Source of the DNA: Longimonas sp040409695
GTDB lineage: Bacteria; Bacteroidota; Rhodothermia; Rhodothermales; Salinibacteraceae
DNA length: 22,633 nucleotides
Assembly (NCBI RefSeq): GCF_040409695.1
Contig: NZ_JARWGJ010000187.1
Span: forward strand, 1 to 22,633
Direction: 5' to 3'
Numbering within the stretch: position 1 is the stretch's first letter; every line of letters begins with the position of its first letter. Made by a program: the position numbers and the translations under genes. Below, piece after piece: positions 7,052-13,799 of this stretch. The notes beneath the pieces were generated by a model. It worked only from the letters and a program-made list of their open reading frames with translations, was not told the DNA's origin and made no database searches.

Positions 7052-7987
7052 ATGTTGTCTCCTCGATCTGTACTCTGCCCATTTTCACCGGGGTCCTCGA
7101 CATCAGCTGCGCTGCAGCAGGCGCTGGCGCTTGCGGGGCGCGTGCAGGCTCCGCTGCATATAACCCCCTGGCCAGACGCAAGCGTTGCCAGGGAGGGGGC
7201 TACAAGAGAGGGTGCTACTGAAGAATCGGTACGCTCTGCGATACAGTCGATGGTGGTAGATGCCGCGCCACCCCCAGCGCTCCGTACGGAGAGCTGGAAA
7301 GCAGATTCGTTTTCTGTCGAAACGTGGCTGGCGTACACCGCCGATAACGACATTGACTTAGTCGTGCTTGCACCCCCTGAGGGGCACTCGGCAGGACCGA
7401 TCATGGCCTGCCAGGCCCTACAGCCGATGATTATGCGCACCACCGCGGCGCTACTCACAGTGGGAATGGGGCAGCAGCGTACGTCGTTTCAGCGGGTGCT
7501 TACGCCAACCGATATGACGCCCGAGTCGATCGCTACGTTACACCACGCGGAGGCTGTTGCAGCCATGTACGACGCACGGCTCGACGTGCTGCACGGGCTG
7601 GCACAGCGTAAGTACGTGGCGCTCACGCCCACCGATCTGCTCGCGCTCGACGATGCTGCCATGGCACCTCGTACCGCCAAGCGACGGCTGCGTACGTGGT
7701 ACCGGCGCAATGCGCATCCCGCATACGCCAACCGCCTCGGTGCGCAGATGCATGTACAAGAGGGCGATCCTACTACAGCAATTCTTCGTGCCGTTCATGC
7801 GCGGAAGAGCAGCCTTCTTGTTATGGCAGCGACGCAGCGTACCCCACGTGAGGCCGGGCTGAGCCCTATCACCGAAAAAGTACTACGTCGAACCACCTGC
7901 TCGGTGCTTGTTACGCGTCCGCACTACCGCAATCTGGTAGCACCTGCTGTAGGGGATTCCACCCAGTCGCACGTGCCTGCTTCGTGA
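7052..7987 (+). CDS. Divergent tandem universal stress protein-like protein without ATP-binding motif
   Basis: Protein of 311 residues with two Usp-like halves. The first (about 1-145) is degenerate. The second (about 148-297) is clearer, with the strand RVLTPTDMTPESI, a central loop, and the end KVLRRTTCSVLVTRP typical of Usp C-termini. The G-2x-G-9x-G-S/T loop is missing in both halves: the second reads MAATQRTPREAGLSPIT where the first glycines should be. It therefore resembles the non-ATP-binding UspA class. It is divergent from the sensor kinase and lies upstream of the cbb3 locus on the same strand, so a role in the same low-oxygen or stress response is plausible but inferred. The ATG at 7052 puts the first strand (RSVLCPFSPG) at residue 5. 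The stop codon sits inside a 14-bp tandem repeat. Confidence 0.8.
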   Translation: MLSPRSVLCPFSPGSSTSAALQQALALAGRVQAPLHITPWPDASVAREGATREGATEESVRSAIQSMVVDAAPPPALRTESWKADSFSVETWLAYTADNDIDLVVLAPPEGHSAGPIMACQALQPMIMRTTAALLTVGMGQQRTSFQRVLTPTDMTPESIATLHHAEAVAAMYDARLDVLHGLAQRKYVALTPTDLLALDDAAMAPRTAKRRLRTWYRRNAHPAYANRLGAQMHVQEGDPTTAILRAVHARKSSLLVMAATQRTPREAGLSPITEKVLRRTTCSVLVTRPHYRNLVAPAVGDSTQSHVPAS

Positions 7988-8030
7988 ACTGCGCCCTGTG
8001 AACGCCGCTCTGTGAACGCCGCTCTGTGAA
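7984..8030 (+). repeat. 14-bp tandem repeat spanning the stop codon of the Usp-like gene
   Basis: Three consecutive 14-bp units (7984-7997 GTGAACTGCGCCCT, then GTGAACGCCGCTCT at 7998-8011 and 8012-8025) and a partial GTGAA (8026-8030). The TGA stop of the preceding gene is bases 2-4 of the first unit. Confidence 0.75.
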
Positions 8031-8165
8031 GCACCATGTTTGTGACGCATCATGAATAGGCTTGCAAGCAGGGCAGCAGACGACCCAAAGGCCCACATCT
8101 ACCCGGTCTCGTCGTTCCTACCGTGCCTCCCAGACAAAAGAGCATGCTATACAGGACCTTCAGTC

Positions 8166-8190
8166 CAGTGTAGGGGGATCCCCCACACTG
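8166..8190 (+). terminator. GC-rich hairpin between the Usp-like gene and ccoN; terminator or operator
   Basis: CAGTGT (8166-8171) pairs with ACACTG (8185-8190), and inside it GGGGG pairs with CCCCC around AT, with one bulged A at 8172. TTTGTT follows at once, which suits an intrinsic terminator. It lies about 180 bp beyond the Usp-like stop. Because the inner 12 bp are perfectly palindromic and a similar dyad exists at 6734-6756, an operator role is also possible. Confidence 0.45.
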
Positions 8191-8206
8191 TTTGTTACAT
8201 ACACAT

Positions 8207-8223
8207 TACACGTCTCGCGTGTA
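8207..8223. promoter_or_regulatory. 17-bp dyad upstream of ccoN, candidate operator
   Basis: TACACG-TCTCG-CGTGTA is a perfect 6-5-6 inverted repeat, 93-109 bp before the ccoN ATG. It has the same arm and spacer lengths as the dyad at 3604-3620, though the arm sequence differs. Confidence 0.3.
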
Positions 8224-8315
8224 TCGTCTGTCATAGCCCGGCCTGGGAGATTGGCATCTTGCGTACGTGCGATGTTTCACCCATCTTCTGCTCACCAGCG
8301 TGTTCGTTTCGTTTT

Positions 8316-9968
8316 ATGTCTTCATCCACTGCTACCGAGGTCCCTCAGGTCCACAAGGACGATGTGGAGGTCTTTTCGTATGACGAGCAGATCACCCGTC
8401 TTTTCGTGCTCGCTACCGTTATATGGGGTGTTATTGGCATGCTTGTCGGGCTGCTCCTGGCTCTGCAGCTGCCGTTTCCTGAGGCCAACCTGGGCGAGTA
8501 CCTTTCGTTCGGGCGGCTGCGCCCCCTGCATACCAATGCAGTGATCTTTGCCTTTGCCGGCAACGCGATCTTTGCGGCGGTCTACTACTCTACGCAGCGT
8601 CTGTGTAAGACGCGTATGTACAGCGACTGGATGAGTCGTTTCCATTTCTGGGGGTGGCAGGCCATCATCGTGTCGGCCGCTATTACGCTTCCGTTAGGCT
8701 ATACGACAAGCAAAGAGTATGCGGAGCTGGAGTGGCCCATCAGCATCGCCATTGCGGTTGTTTGGATCGTGTTCGCGATCAACTTCTTTGCGACCCTCAA
8801 GTACCGTCGCGTAAAGCACATGTACGTGGCGCTCTGGTTCTACATCGCCACGATCATCACCGTTGCGGTGCTGCATGTAGGGAATAACCTGGCCATACCG
8901 GTCGGCGCGTTGGAGAGCTATCCGATATACGCGGGCGTTCAGGATGCGATGGTGCAGTGGTGGTACGGGCATAACGCAGTGGCTTTCTTTTTGACCACTC
9001 CGTTTCTTGGCCTGATGTACTACTTCCTGCCTAAAGCAGCGGAACGTCCGGTGTTCTCATATCGGCTTTCGATCGTTCACTTCTGGAGCCTGATCTTCAT
9101 CTACATCTGGGCGGGTCCGCATCACCTTATTTACACCGCGGTGCCGGAGTGGGCTGCGACGCTGGGTATGATCTTTAGCGTTATGCTCTGGATGCCAAGT
9201 TGGGGGGGTATGATTAACGGCCTCTTTACCCTGCGTGGAGCCTGGCACAAACTGCGCGATAGCGTGGTGCTCAAGATGTTTGTTGTGGGGATCACGTTCT
9301 ATGGGATGGCCACCTTTGAAGGACCCGCGCTCTCTGTGAAGAGCGTCAACGCCCTTACGCACTATACCGACTGGACCATTGGCCACGTCCACTCAGCTGC
9401 GCTCGGGTGGAACGGGTTTATGATCTTCGGCATGATCTACTGGCTCCTACCACGCCTGTGGCGCACGCCGCTCTGGAGCGACAAGCTGGCCAATGCGCAC
9501 TTCTGGGTAGGCACGCTTGGCATCCTCATATATGTCATCGCGATGTACGTGTCGGGCGTTACGCAGGGACTGATGTGGCGTGCCTTTGATGAAGCCGGGC
9601 GCCTCATGTATCCCGACTTTATGGAGACGGTTGTACAGGTCATTCCCATGTACTGGGCGCGCTTCATTGGCGGAGCGCTCTACCTGGCCGGTACCCTCAT
9701 GCTCGTTGTGAACGTGATCATGACTATTCGCAATGCACCGGCTACCCTGCCCGACGCAGCGCAGGTATCGGCCCGCAAGCCTGTAAGCCTCGAAGCAAGC
9801 GGCGACGGCGCTGCCGTTGCTACCGCTGGTGGCGACGGTGCGACGCCCTCACCCAGCGTAGAAGAGGCCAAAGAAAGCAGCACCACGCAAGACGATGGTG
9901 ATGACGACGATGATGATGCCCGCCCGGGTACAAAGCGGGTGCAGCTGCCCTCACCTGGAGATAGCTAA
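8316..9968 (+). CDS. ccoN: cbb3-type cytochrome c oxidase subunit I (CcoN)
   Basis: Catalytic heme-copper subunit that reduces oxygen to water at the b3-CuB site in the inner membrane. 550 residues with about 12 membrane helices. All six metal-binding histidines can be placed: His72 (RLRPLHTNAV) and His359 for heme b, His357 (IGHVHS) for heme b3, and His219 (YGHN), His269 and His270 (GPHH) for CuB. The spacings 219-269-357 match 207-257-345 of the Pseudomonas stutzeri enzyme. The ATG at 8316 begins a normal short N-terminus. The chain ends with about 65 hydrophilic residues that most CcoN lack, including an eight-residue run of Asp broken by one Gly. First gene of the cbb3 locus; ccoO follows after 57 bp, unfused, unlike the CcoN-CcoO fusions of many Bacteroidota. 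Confidence 0.97.
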   Translation: MSSSTATEVPQVHKDDVEVFSYDEQITRLFVLATVIWGVIGMLVGLLLALQLPFPEANLGEYLSFGRLRPLHTNAVIFAFAGNAIFAAVYYSTQRLCKTRMYSDWMSRFHFWGWQAIIVSAAITLPLGYTTSKEYAELEWPISIAIAVVWIVFAINFFATLKYRRVKHMYVALWFYIATIITVAVLHVGNNLAIPVGALESYPIYAGVQDAMVQWWYGHNAVAFFLTTPFLGLMYYFLPKAAERPVFSYRLSIVHFWSLIFIYIWAGPHHLIYTAVPEWAATLGMIFSVMLWMPSWGGMINGLFTLRGAWHKLRDSVVLKMFVVGITFYGMATFEGPALSVKSVNALTHYTDWTIGHVHSAALGWNGFMIFGMIYWLLPRLWRTPLWSDKLANAHFWVGTLGILIYVIAMYVSGVTQGLMWRAFDEAGRLMYPDFMETVVQVIPMYWARFIGGALYLAGTLMLVVNVIMTIRNAPATLPDAAQVSARKPVSLEASGDGAAVATAGGDGATPSPSVEEAKESSTTQDDGDDDDDDARPGTKRVQLPSPGDS

Positions 9969-10025
9969 GTCGTGCCATCTACGCCCCCCGTTCATTCCTT
10001 TTGTTGAAGCATCCTTGTTGACCTC

Positions 10026-10781
10026 ATGAGCCGTTTTATCAAAAAAGATGGCATGCACCGCAGCCTCGAAGGGTGGCCCCTGGTGTTTACCGTCCTAACC
10101 ACCGTTGCCATCTTGGTCGGTGGGCTGGTCCAGATCGTACCGCTCATGCTGGCGGGCGATGCCGAAACCCGAATCGATACCGTTGAGCCCTTTACGCCCC
10201 TTGAACTGGCTGGGCGCGATCTCTACATCGCTGAAGGATGTGTGGGCTGCCACTCGCAAGCAGTGCGCCCCTTCCGCCACGAACTGGAGCGCTACGGCGA
10301 GTATCAGAAAGCAGGCGAAACGGTCTACGAGCGCCCCTTCCTGTGGGGCTCAAAGCGGACCGGGCCCGACCTGGCTCGTGTCGGCGGCAAGTACCCGCAC
10401 CTGTGGCATGTGCGCCACATGGAAGACCCAACGTCGACCAGTCCGGGCTCGATTATGCCTCCATACCCGTGGATGCTCGAAAAAGACGCTAATCTGGACG
10501 TGCTGCCCCGTAAGCTACGTGCTCTCCGAAGTCTCGGAACGCCGTACACCGACGACGAGGTCGAAAATGCCGTACAGATTGCACAGCAGCAGGCTGAAGA
10601 GATCGCGCGTGAGATTGAGCAGCAGGGCGGTCCAGCCAATCTCGAATCCAAGCAGATCGTTGCCCTGGTTGCCTACCTGCAGCGGCTGGGTACAGACATC
10701 GACCAAGCTCCAGAGACTGCCGAGCAAGAGCACGACGCTGGGTCTGCAATGGAAGAGCCCACAGCAGAGGCGCGAGACTGA
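10026..10781 (+). CDS. ccoO: cbb3-type cytochrome c oxidase subunit II (CcoO), monoheme cytochrome c
   Basis: Membrane-anchored c-type cytochrome that passes electrons to CcoN. 251 residues: an N-terminal membrane anchor (about 18-42) and a periplasmic heme domain with the motif C72-V-G-C75-H76 in EGCVGCHSQAVRPF. The axial Met144 lies in GSIMPPYPW. The GSKRTGPDLARVGGKYP stretch is typical of CcoO. It is about 45 residues longer than the usual roughly 205. The extra length includes a Gln/Glu-rich helical segment (about 178-200) and an acidic C-terminal tail. It lies between ccoN (57 bp before) and ccoQ (66 bp after). Confidence 0.96.
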   Translation: MSRFIKKDGMHRSLEGWPLVFTVLTTVAILVGGLVQIVPLMLAGDAETRIDTVEPFTPLELAGRDLYIAEGCVGCHSQAVRPFRHELERYGEYQKAGETVYERPFLWGSKRTGPDLARVGGKYPHLWHVRHMEDPTSTSPGSIMPPYPWMLEKDANLDVLPRKLRALRSLGTPYTDDEVENAVQIAQQQAEEIAREIEQQGGPANLESKQIVALVAYLQRLGTDIDQAPETAEQEHDAGSAMEEPTAEARD

Positions 10782-10847
10782 CCACCCCTTAGATCGCTAA
10801 CACAGAAGCGCTGTTTCGCTTGCTTCTATCCTTTATCCGCTCCAGCA

Positions 10848-11063
10848 ATGTTTTTGACAACCTGGTTTTTACTCACCTGGAAAGATGTCATTCGTTCTCT
10901 CGATACCGGGCCGCTGGCCGAAATCGGCCTACTGGCATTCTTTCTGGCGTTCATAATGATCTTGCTCTACGCCTTTTGGATGCCAAAAGAGTTTCGTGAG
11001 CATGCCAAGCACATCCCGCTTGAAGACGATTCCTCCCCTAATCAGAACGGATCCTCCTCATGA
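10848..11063 (+). CDS. ccoQ: Small cbb3 oxidase subunit CcoQ-like
   Basis: 71-residue protein with one membrane helix (about 23-43) followed by WMPKEFREHAKHIPLEDD, a tail resembling CcoQ/FixQ (short hydrophilic tail with acidic end). CcoQ stabilises the association of CcoP with the CcoNO core. Its last four bases ATGA overlap the ccoP start (11060-11063), which suggests translational coupling. Called from the single helix, size and its place between ccoO and ccoP; small-protein similarity alone would be weak. Confidence 0.82.
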   Translation: MFLTTWFLLTWKDVIRSLDTGPLAEIGLLAFFLAFIMILLYAFWMPKEFREHAKHIPLEDDSSPNQNGSSS

Positions 11064-11710
11064 GCCGCACAGATGAACCGCAAGACCAGGGCACCTCGTC
11101 GGGCAACGACGAAAAGTCGGTGCTCTACGGGGGTACCTCCGATGAACTCATGCAAGGCCATAGCTACGATGGCATCCAGGAGTACGACAACCCTATGCCA
11201 GGGTGGTGGGTCTGGCTCCTCTGGGCATCGGTCGCATTCGCCATCTTCTACTTTGTAGGGATTACGTACTTTGACTGGATTAATACCTACGAAGATGACC
11301 TCGCAGAGAGCCTTGAAGAGCTCGAAATGATGCGCCAGGCGCATGCCGAGGCAGAAGGCGAAAGCTTCGAGGTAACAGAAGTCAACATCGAAGAAAATTA
11401 CGTGGGCTTCGAAGAGCACATTGCCGCAGGGCGAGAGACGTACCAGCGTTTCTGTGCGTCGTGCCATGGCGATCAAGGAGAGGGCCTCATTGGGCCGAAC
11501 CTTACCGACCAGCACTTCATGCACGGCGGCAGCAATGTGGACATCTTCCAGGTGCTGACTGATGGCGTCGCCGGACAGGGGATGCCTGGGTGGGAGAACT
11601 CAACTACTCCCGAAGAGCGCGCGCAGCTTGTGGCCTTCATTCGCTCTATTGAAGGCACCGACCCGCCGGACGCGAAAGACCCAGAGGGCGAGTTCGTCGA
11701 GCGCAGCTAA
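11060..11710 (+). CDS. ccoP: cbb3-type cytochrome c oxidase subunit III (CcoP), single-heme form
   Basis: 216-residue membrane-anchored cytochrome c, the entry point for electrons from soluble cytochrome c. The N-terminal FixP_N part has the family hallmark YDGIQEYDNPMPGWW followed by the membrane helix (about 49-70). A Glu-rich helical stretch (about 78-115) leads to one cytochrome c domain with C132-A-S-C135-H136 (FCASCHGDQGEG) and axial Met175 (GQGMPGWE). Standard CcoP proteins are near 300 residues with two heme sites; here only one CxxCH exists, so one heme domain is absent. The start overlaps ccoQ by 4 bp. The stop codon lies in a short direct repeat. Confidence 0.95.
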   Translation: MSRTDEPQDQGTSSGNDEKSVLYGGTSDELMQGHSYDGIQEYDNPMPGWWVWLLWASVAFAIFYFVGITYFDWINTYEDDLAESLEELEMMRQAHAEAEGESFEVTEVNIEENYVGFEEHIAAGRETYQRFCASCHGDQGEGLIGPNLTDQHFMHGGSNVDIFQVLTDGVAGQGMPGWENSTTPEERAQLVAFIRSIEGTDPPDAKDPEGEFVERS

Positions 11711-11730
11711 CTTACGACTAAACTTACGAC
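11709..11730 (+). repeat. 10-bp direct repeat after ccoP
   Basis: AACTTACGAC occurs at 11709-11718 and 11721-11730, separated by TA. The first copy begins inside the ccoP stop codon (TAA, 11708-11710). Probably a slippage duplication. Confidence 0.55.
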
Positions 11731-11758
11731 CAGAGCCGCACCACGAATCGACACACAG

Positions 11759-11777
11759 GCGCGCGGGCTTCGCGCGC
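11759..11777 (+). other. GC hairpin between ccoP and ccoG
   Basis: GCGCGCG (11759-11765) pairs with CGCGCGC (11771-11777) around a 5-nt GGCTT loop in the 90-bp gap between ccoP and ccoG. No T-run follows, so it is more likely an RNA-stabilising or attenuating structure separating the structural from the assembly genes than a full terminator. Confidence 0.45.
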
Positions 11778-11800
11778 TACGCAGTAACCTGTACATACCC

Positions 11801-13273
11801 ATGGCTCGCAACGAACGCTCTTTCATCGACGCCGACGACGTTGGCATTCTGGATTCGCCGGAAGCTGTGCTTTCGACGATGAATAAAGAAGGCGACCGGC
11901 GCTGGCTTTATCCTACTCCTTCCAAAGGGTTCTACTACTGGTGGCGTCTGGCCGTTGGGTGGGGCCTCATCGCGCTCTTCGTAAGCCTTCCGTGGATTAC
12001 AATCAACGGGAAGCCTGCCGTACTGCTCGATCTGATGAGCCGCGAGTTCACGCTCTTCGGCACCACCTTCTATCCGACCGATACGCTGCTCCTGCTTGGT
12101 TTTGCGCTCGGCACGCTGGTGAGCATCATCCTCATTTCGGCGATCTTCGGGCGAATATGGTGCGGGTGGGGGTGTCCGCAGACGGTCTACCTGGAGTTCG
12201 TGTATCGGCCGATCGAGCGCTGGCTCGAAGGGGCCGAACACGTACGGGCACGCCGCGATGAGGGGCCCCTCACGTTCGACAAGGCCTGGCGGAAAACAGC
12301 CAAATGGAGCGTATACGCCGTAATCTCTGTCGCCCTCGCCCACACATTCGTCTCTTACTTTGTCGGGTGGGAGCGCCTGCTCACGTGGATGCAGGGCGAC
12401 CCGCGCGACCACTGGGGCTACTTTGTTATGATGGCGGGCACAACCGCGCTCATCCTGTTCGACTTCGGGTTCTTCCGCGAGCAGATGTGCACTATCACGT
12501 GCCCCTATGCGCGCTTCCAGTCGGTCCTGCTCGACCCGCACTCGCTCATCGTATCATACGACGAGGAACGCGGCGAGCCACGCGGGCGCGGCAAAGAGCG
12601 CTCGGAACTGGGCGACTGTATCGACTGTGGCGCCTGCGTGCGTACGTGCCCAACAGGTATCGACATCCGCGACGGGCTCCAGATGGAGTGCGTCGCCTGC
12701 ACGCAGTGCATCGATGCCTGCGATGATATCATGGATAAGATGGGCTGGGAGCCCGGGCTCATCAAGTATACGTCGGAGAAAGCGCTCGACGGCGAAAAAA
12801 CAAATATCGTGCGGCCGCGCACGCTGCTCTACAGCGGGGTGCTGCTCGCCCTTACGGTCTTCTTTGTCGGACTGCTCTGGACGCGCCCAACGTACGACGT
12901 GAACGTGGCCCGGGCTGTGGGCGAGCCCTTTATGGTTCTCCCCGACGACCGCGTAGCTAACCGCATCCGGGTTCGAGTGCGAAACCAGAGTGCTACCGAA
13001 GCTCGTTTCACTATAGGAGCCGAAGGCATTCCTGATGTGCAGGTGAACCCGGTCGGCCCCGGAGAAACGGTGCTGCAGCCTCAAGAGATGCGGCGGACCG
13101 AAGCCTGGATCGTCGTCCCTCCCGATGTGCTTGAGCGCGACCGGCGTGAGGTGACGGTCGTCCTCTCGTTTGACGACGGAACCGAAAAACGCATCCCGTT
13201 TCCGATGCTGAGCCCGCACAGCTCTGAAGCCGAAGACCCAGAGGCGATTAACCACGAGGCGTCTCCCTCCTAA
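11801..13273 (+). CDS. ccoG: cbb3 oxidase assembly protein CcoG (FixG/RdxA), cupric reductase with 4Fe-4S clusters
   Basis: Membrane-bound iron-sulfur protein of 490 residues; in other bacteria CcoG reduces Cu(II) to Cu(I) for delivery to the CuB site. It has several membrane helices (about 47-67, 94-116, 170-188, 206-225) with the membrane cysteine pairs C121-x3-C125-P and C230-x3-C234-P. Two ferredoxin-type clusters follow: C273, C276, C279, C283-P and C297, C300, C303, C307. After one more helix (about 340-357), an Ig-like C-terminal domain (about 370-470) resembles the FixG_C domain. Length and order are as usual for the family. It lies 90 bp after ccoP, behind a GC hairpin, and heads the assembly half of the locus. 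Confidence 0.95.
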   Translation: MARNERSFIDADDVGILDSPEAVLSTMNKEGDRRWLYPTPSKGFYYWWRLAVGWGLIALFVSLPWITINGKPAVLLDLMSREFTLFGTTFYPTDTLLLLGFALGTLVSIILISAIFGRIWCGWGCPQTVYLEFVYRPIERWLEGAEHVRARRDEGPLTFDKAWRKTAKWSVYAVISVALAHTFVSYFVGWERLLTWMQGDPRDHWGYFVMMAGTTALILFDFGFFREQMCTITCPYARFQSVLLDPHSLIVSYDEERGEPRGRGKERSELGDCIDCGACVRTCPTGIDIRDGLQMECVACTQCIDACDDIMDKMGWEPGLIKYTSEKALDGEKTNIVRPRTLLYSGVLLALTVFFVGLLWTRPTYDVNVARAVGEPFMVLPDDRVANRIRVRVRNQSATEARFTIGAEGIPDVQVNPVGPGETVLQPQEMRRTEAWIVVPPDVLERDRREVTVVLSFDDGTEKRIPFPMLSPHSSEAEDPEAINHEASPS

Positions 13274-13317
13274 GCGCGTCCCGCGATTCCTACCGACTAT
13301 AACATATCCATACCCCC

Positions 13318-13791
13318 ATGCGCTTTCAAATTCCCCCACATATCGCCTGGCCCTCATTGGTCATATTCATCCTTGGCATTGGGATAAGCTCGGTGACGTA
13401 CACGGTCTACCAGGCACAGAAAGATGGAGGCGTGGCGATGGTAGACGACTACTACGCACAGGCTGCCGACTGGGACGCGCTCGCTTCCGCACGCGGTGCC
13501 GCTGAAAACTGGTCGGGCACCATATCATGGAGCGAAGATACGCCTCCGCGCCTGCTGCTCGATCTGCAAAATGCGGAGGGCGAGCCGGTCTCGGTCGACG
13601 ACGGCACAATTGCGCTACGCCAGCCGCATCAGGCCAAACCGTTCTTCGAAACCGGACTCAGCGAAGCCGAACCCGGGCGCTACGTCCACACCGTTCCCGT
13701 GCTGAATAATGGGCTGTGGGATGCCACCGTTCGCGGCACTGTGAATGACAGTCCTGTCGAGTATACAGTGCGCTTTGAGCATAGCCGGTAA
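13318..13791 (+). CDS. ccoH: cbb3 oxidase assembly protein CcoH (FixH)
   Basis: 157-residue single-pass membrane protein needed for cbb3 assembly and probably for copper insertion together with CcoI. The membrane helix is at about 10-31. The FixH hallmark VDDYYAQ follows at about 42-48, and then a periplasmic beta-rich domain ending VEYTVRFEHSR. The family is poorly conserved in the rest of the chain, so the call relies on the DYY motif, the topology and the place between ccoG and ccoI. Only 8 bp separate it from ccoI. Confidence 0.88.
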   Translation: MRFQIPPHIAWPSLVIFILGIGISSVTYTVYQAQKDGGVAMVDDYYAQAADWDALASARGAAENWSGTISWSEDTPPRLLLDLQNAEGEPVSVDDGTIALRQPHQAKPFFETGLSEAEPGRYVHTVPVLNNGLWDATVRGTVNDSPVEYTVRFEHSR

Positions 13792-13799
13792 CGCAGCCT

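Larger units (their letters stand above)
7988..8315. other. Intergenic region upstream of ccoN
   Basis: 328 bp. The ccoN frame stays open through most of it up to an ATG at 8052, but the 88 residues this would add resemble no oxidase sequence and are rich in Cys, so I treat it as non-coding. It holds the end of the 14-bp tandem repeat, a long GC-rich dyad (8166-8190) and a 17-bp dyad (8207-8223). The cbb3 promoter is presumably after 8190. No TTGAT-N4-ATCAA (FNR/FixK-type) box was found by eye. Confidence 0.6.

Noticed and set aside
8052..8315. 88-residue N-terminal extension of CcoN from an upstream ATG
   Set aside because: Cys-rich sequence unlike any oxidase, spanning a hairpin and a dyad; the ATG at 8316 gives a normal CcoN start.
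8190..8315. FNR/FixK-type box before ccoN
   Set aside because: No TTGAT-N4-ATCAA or close variant seen by eye on either strand; cbb3 control seems to use another site.
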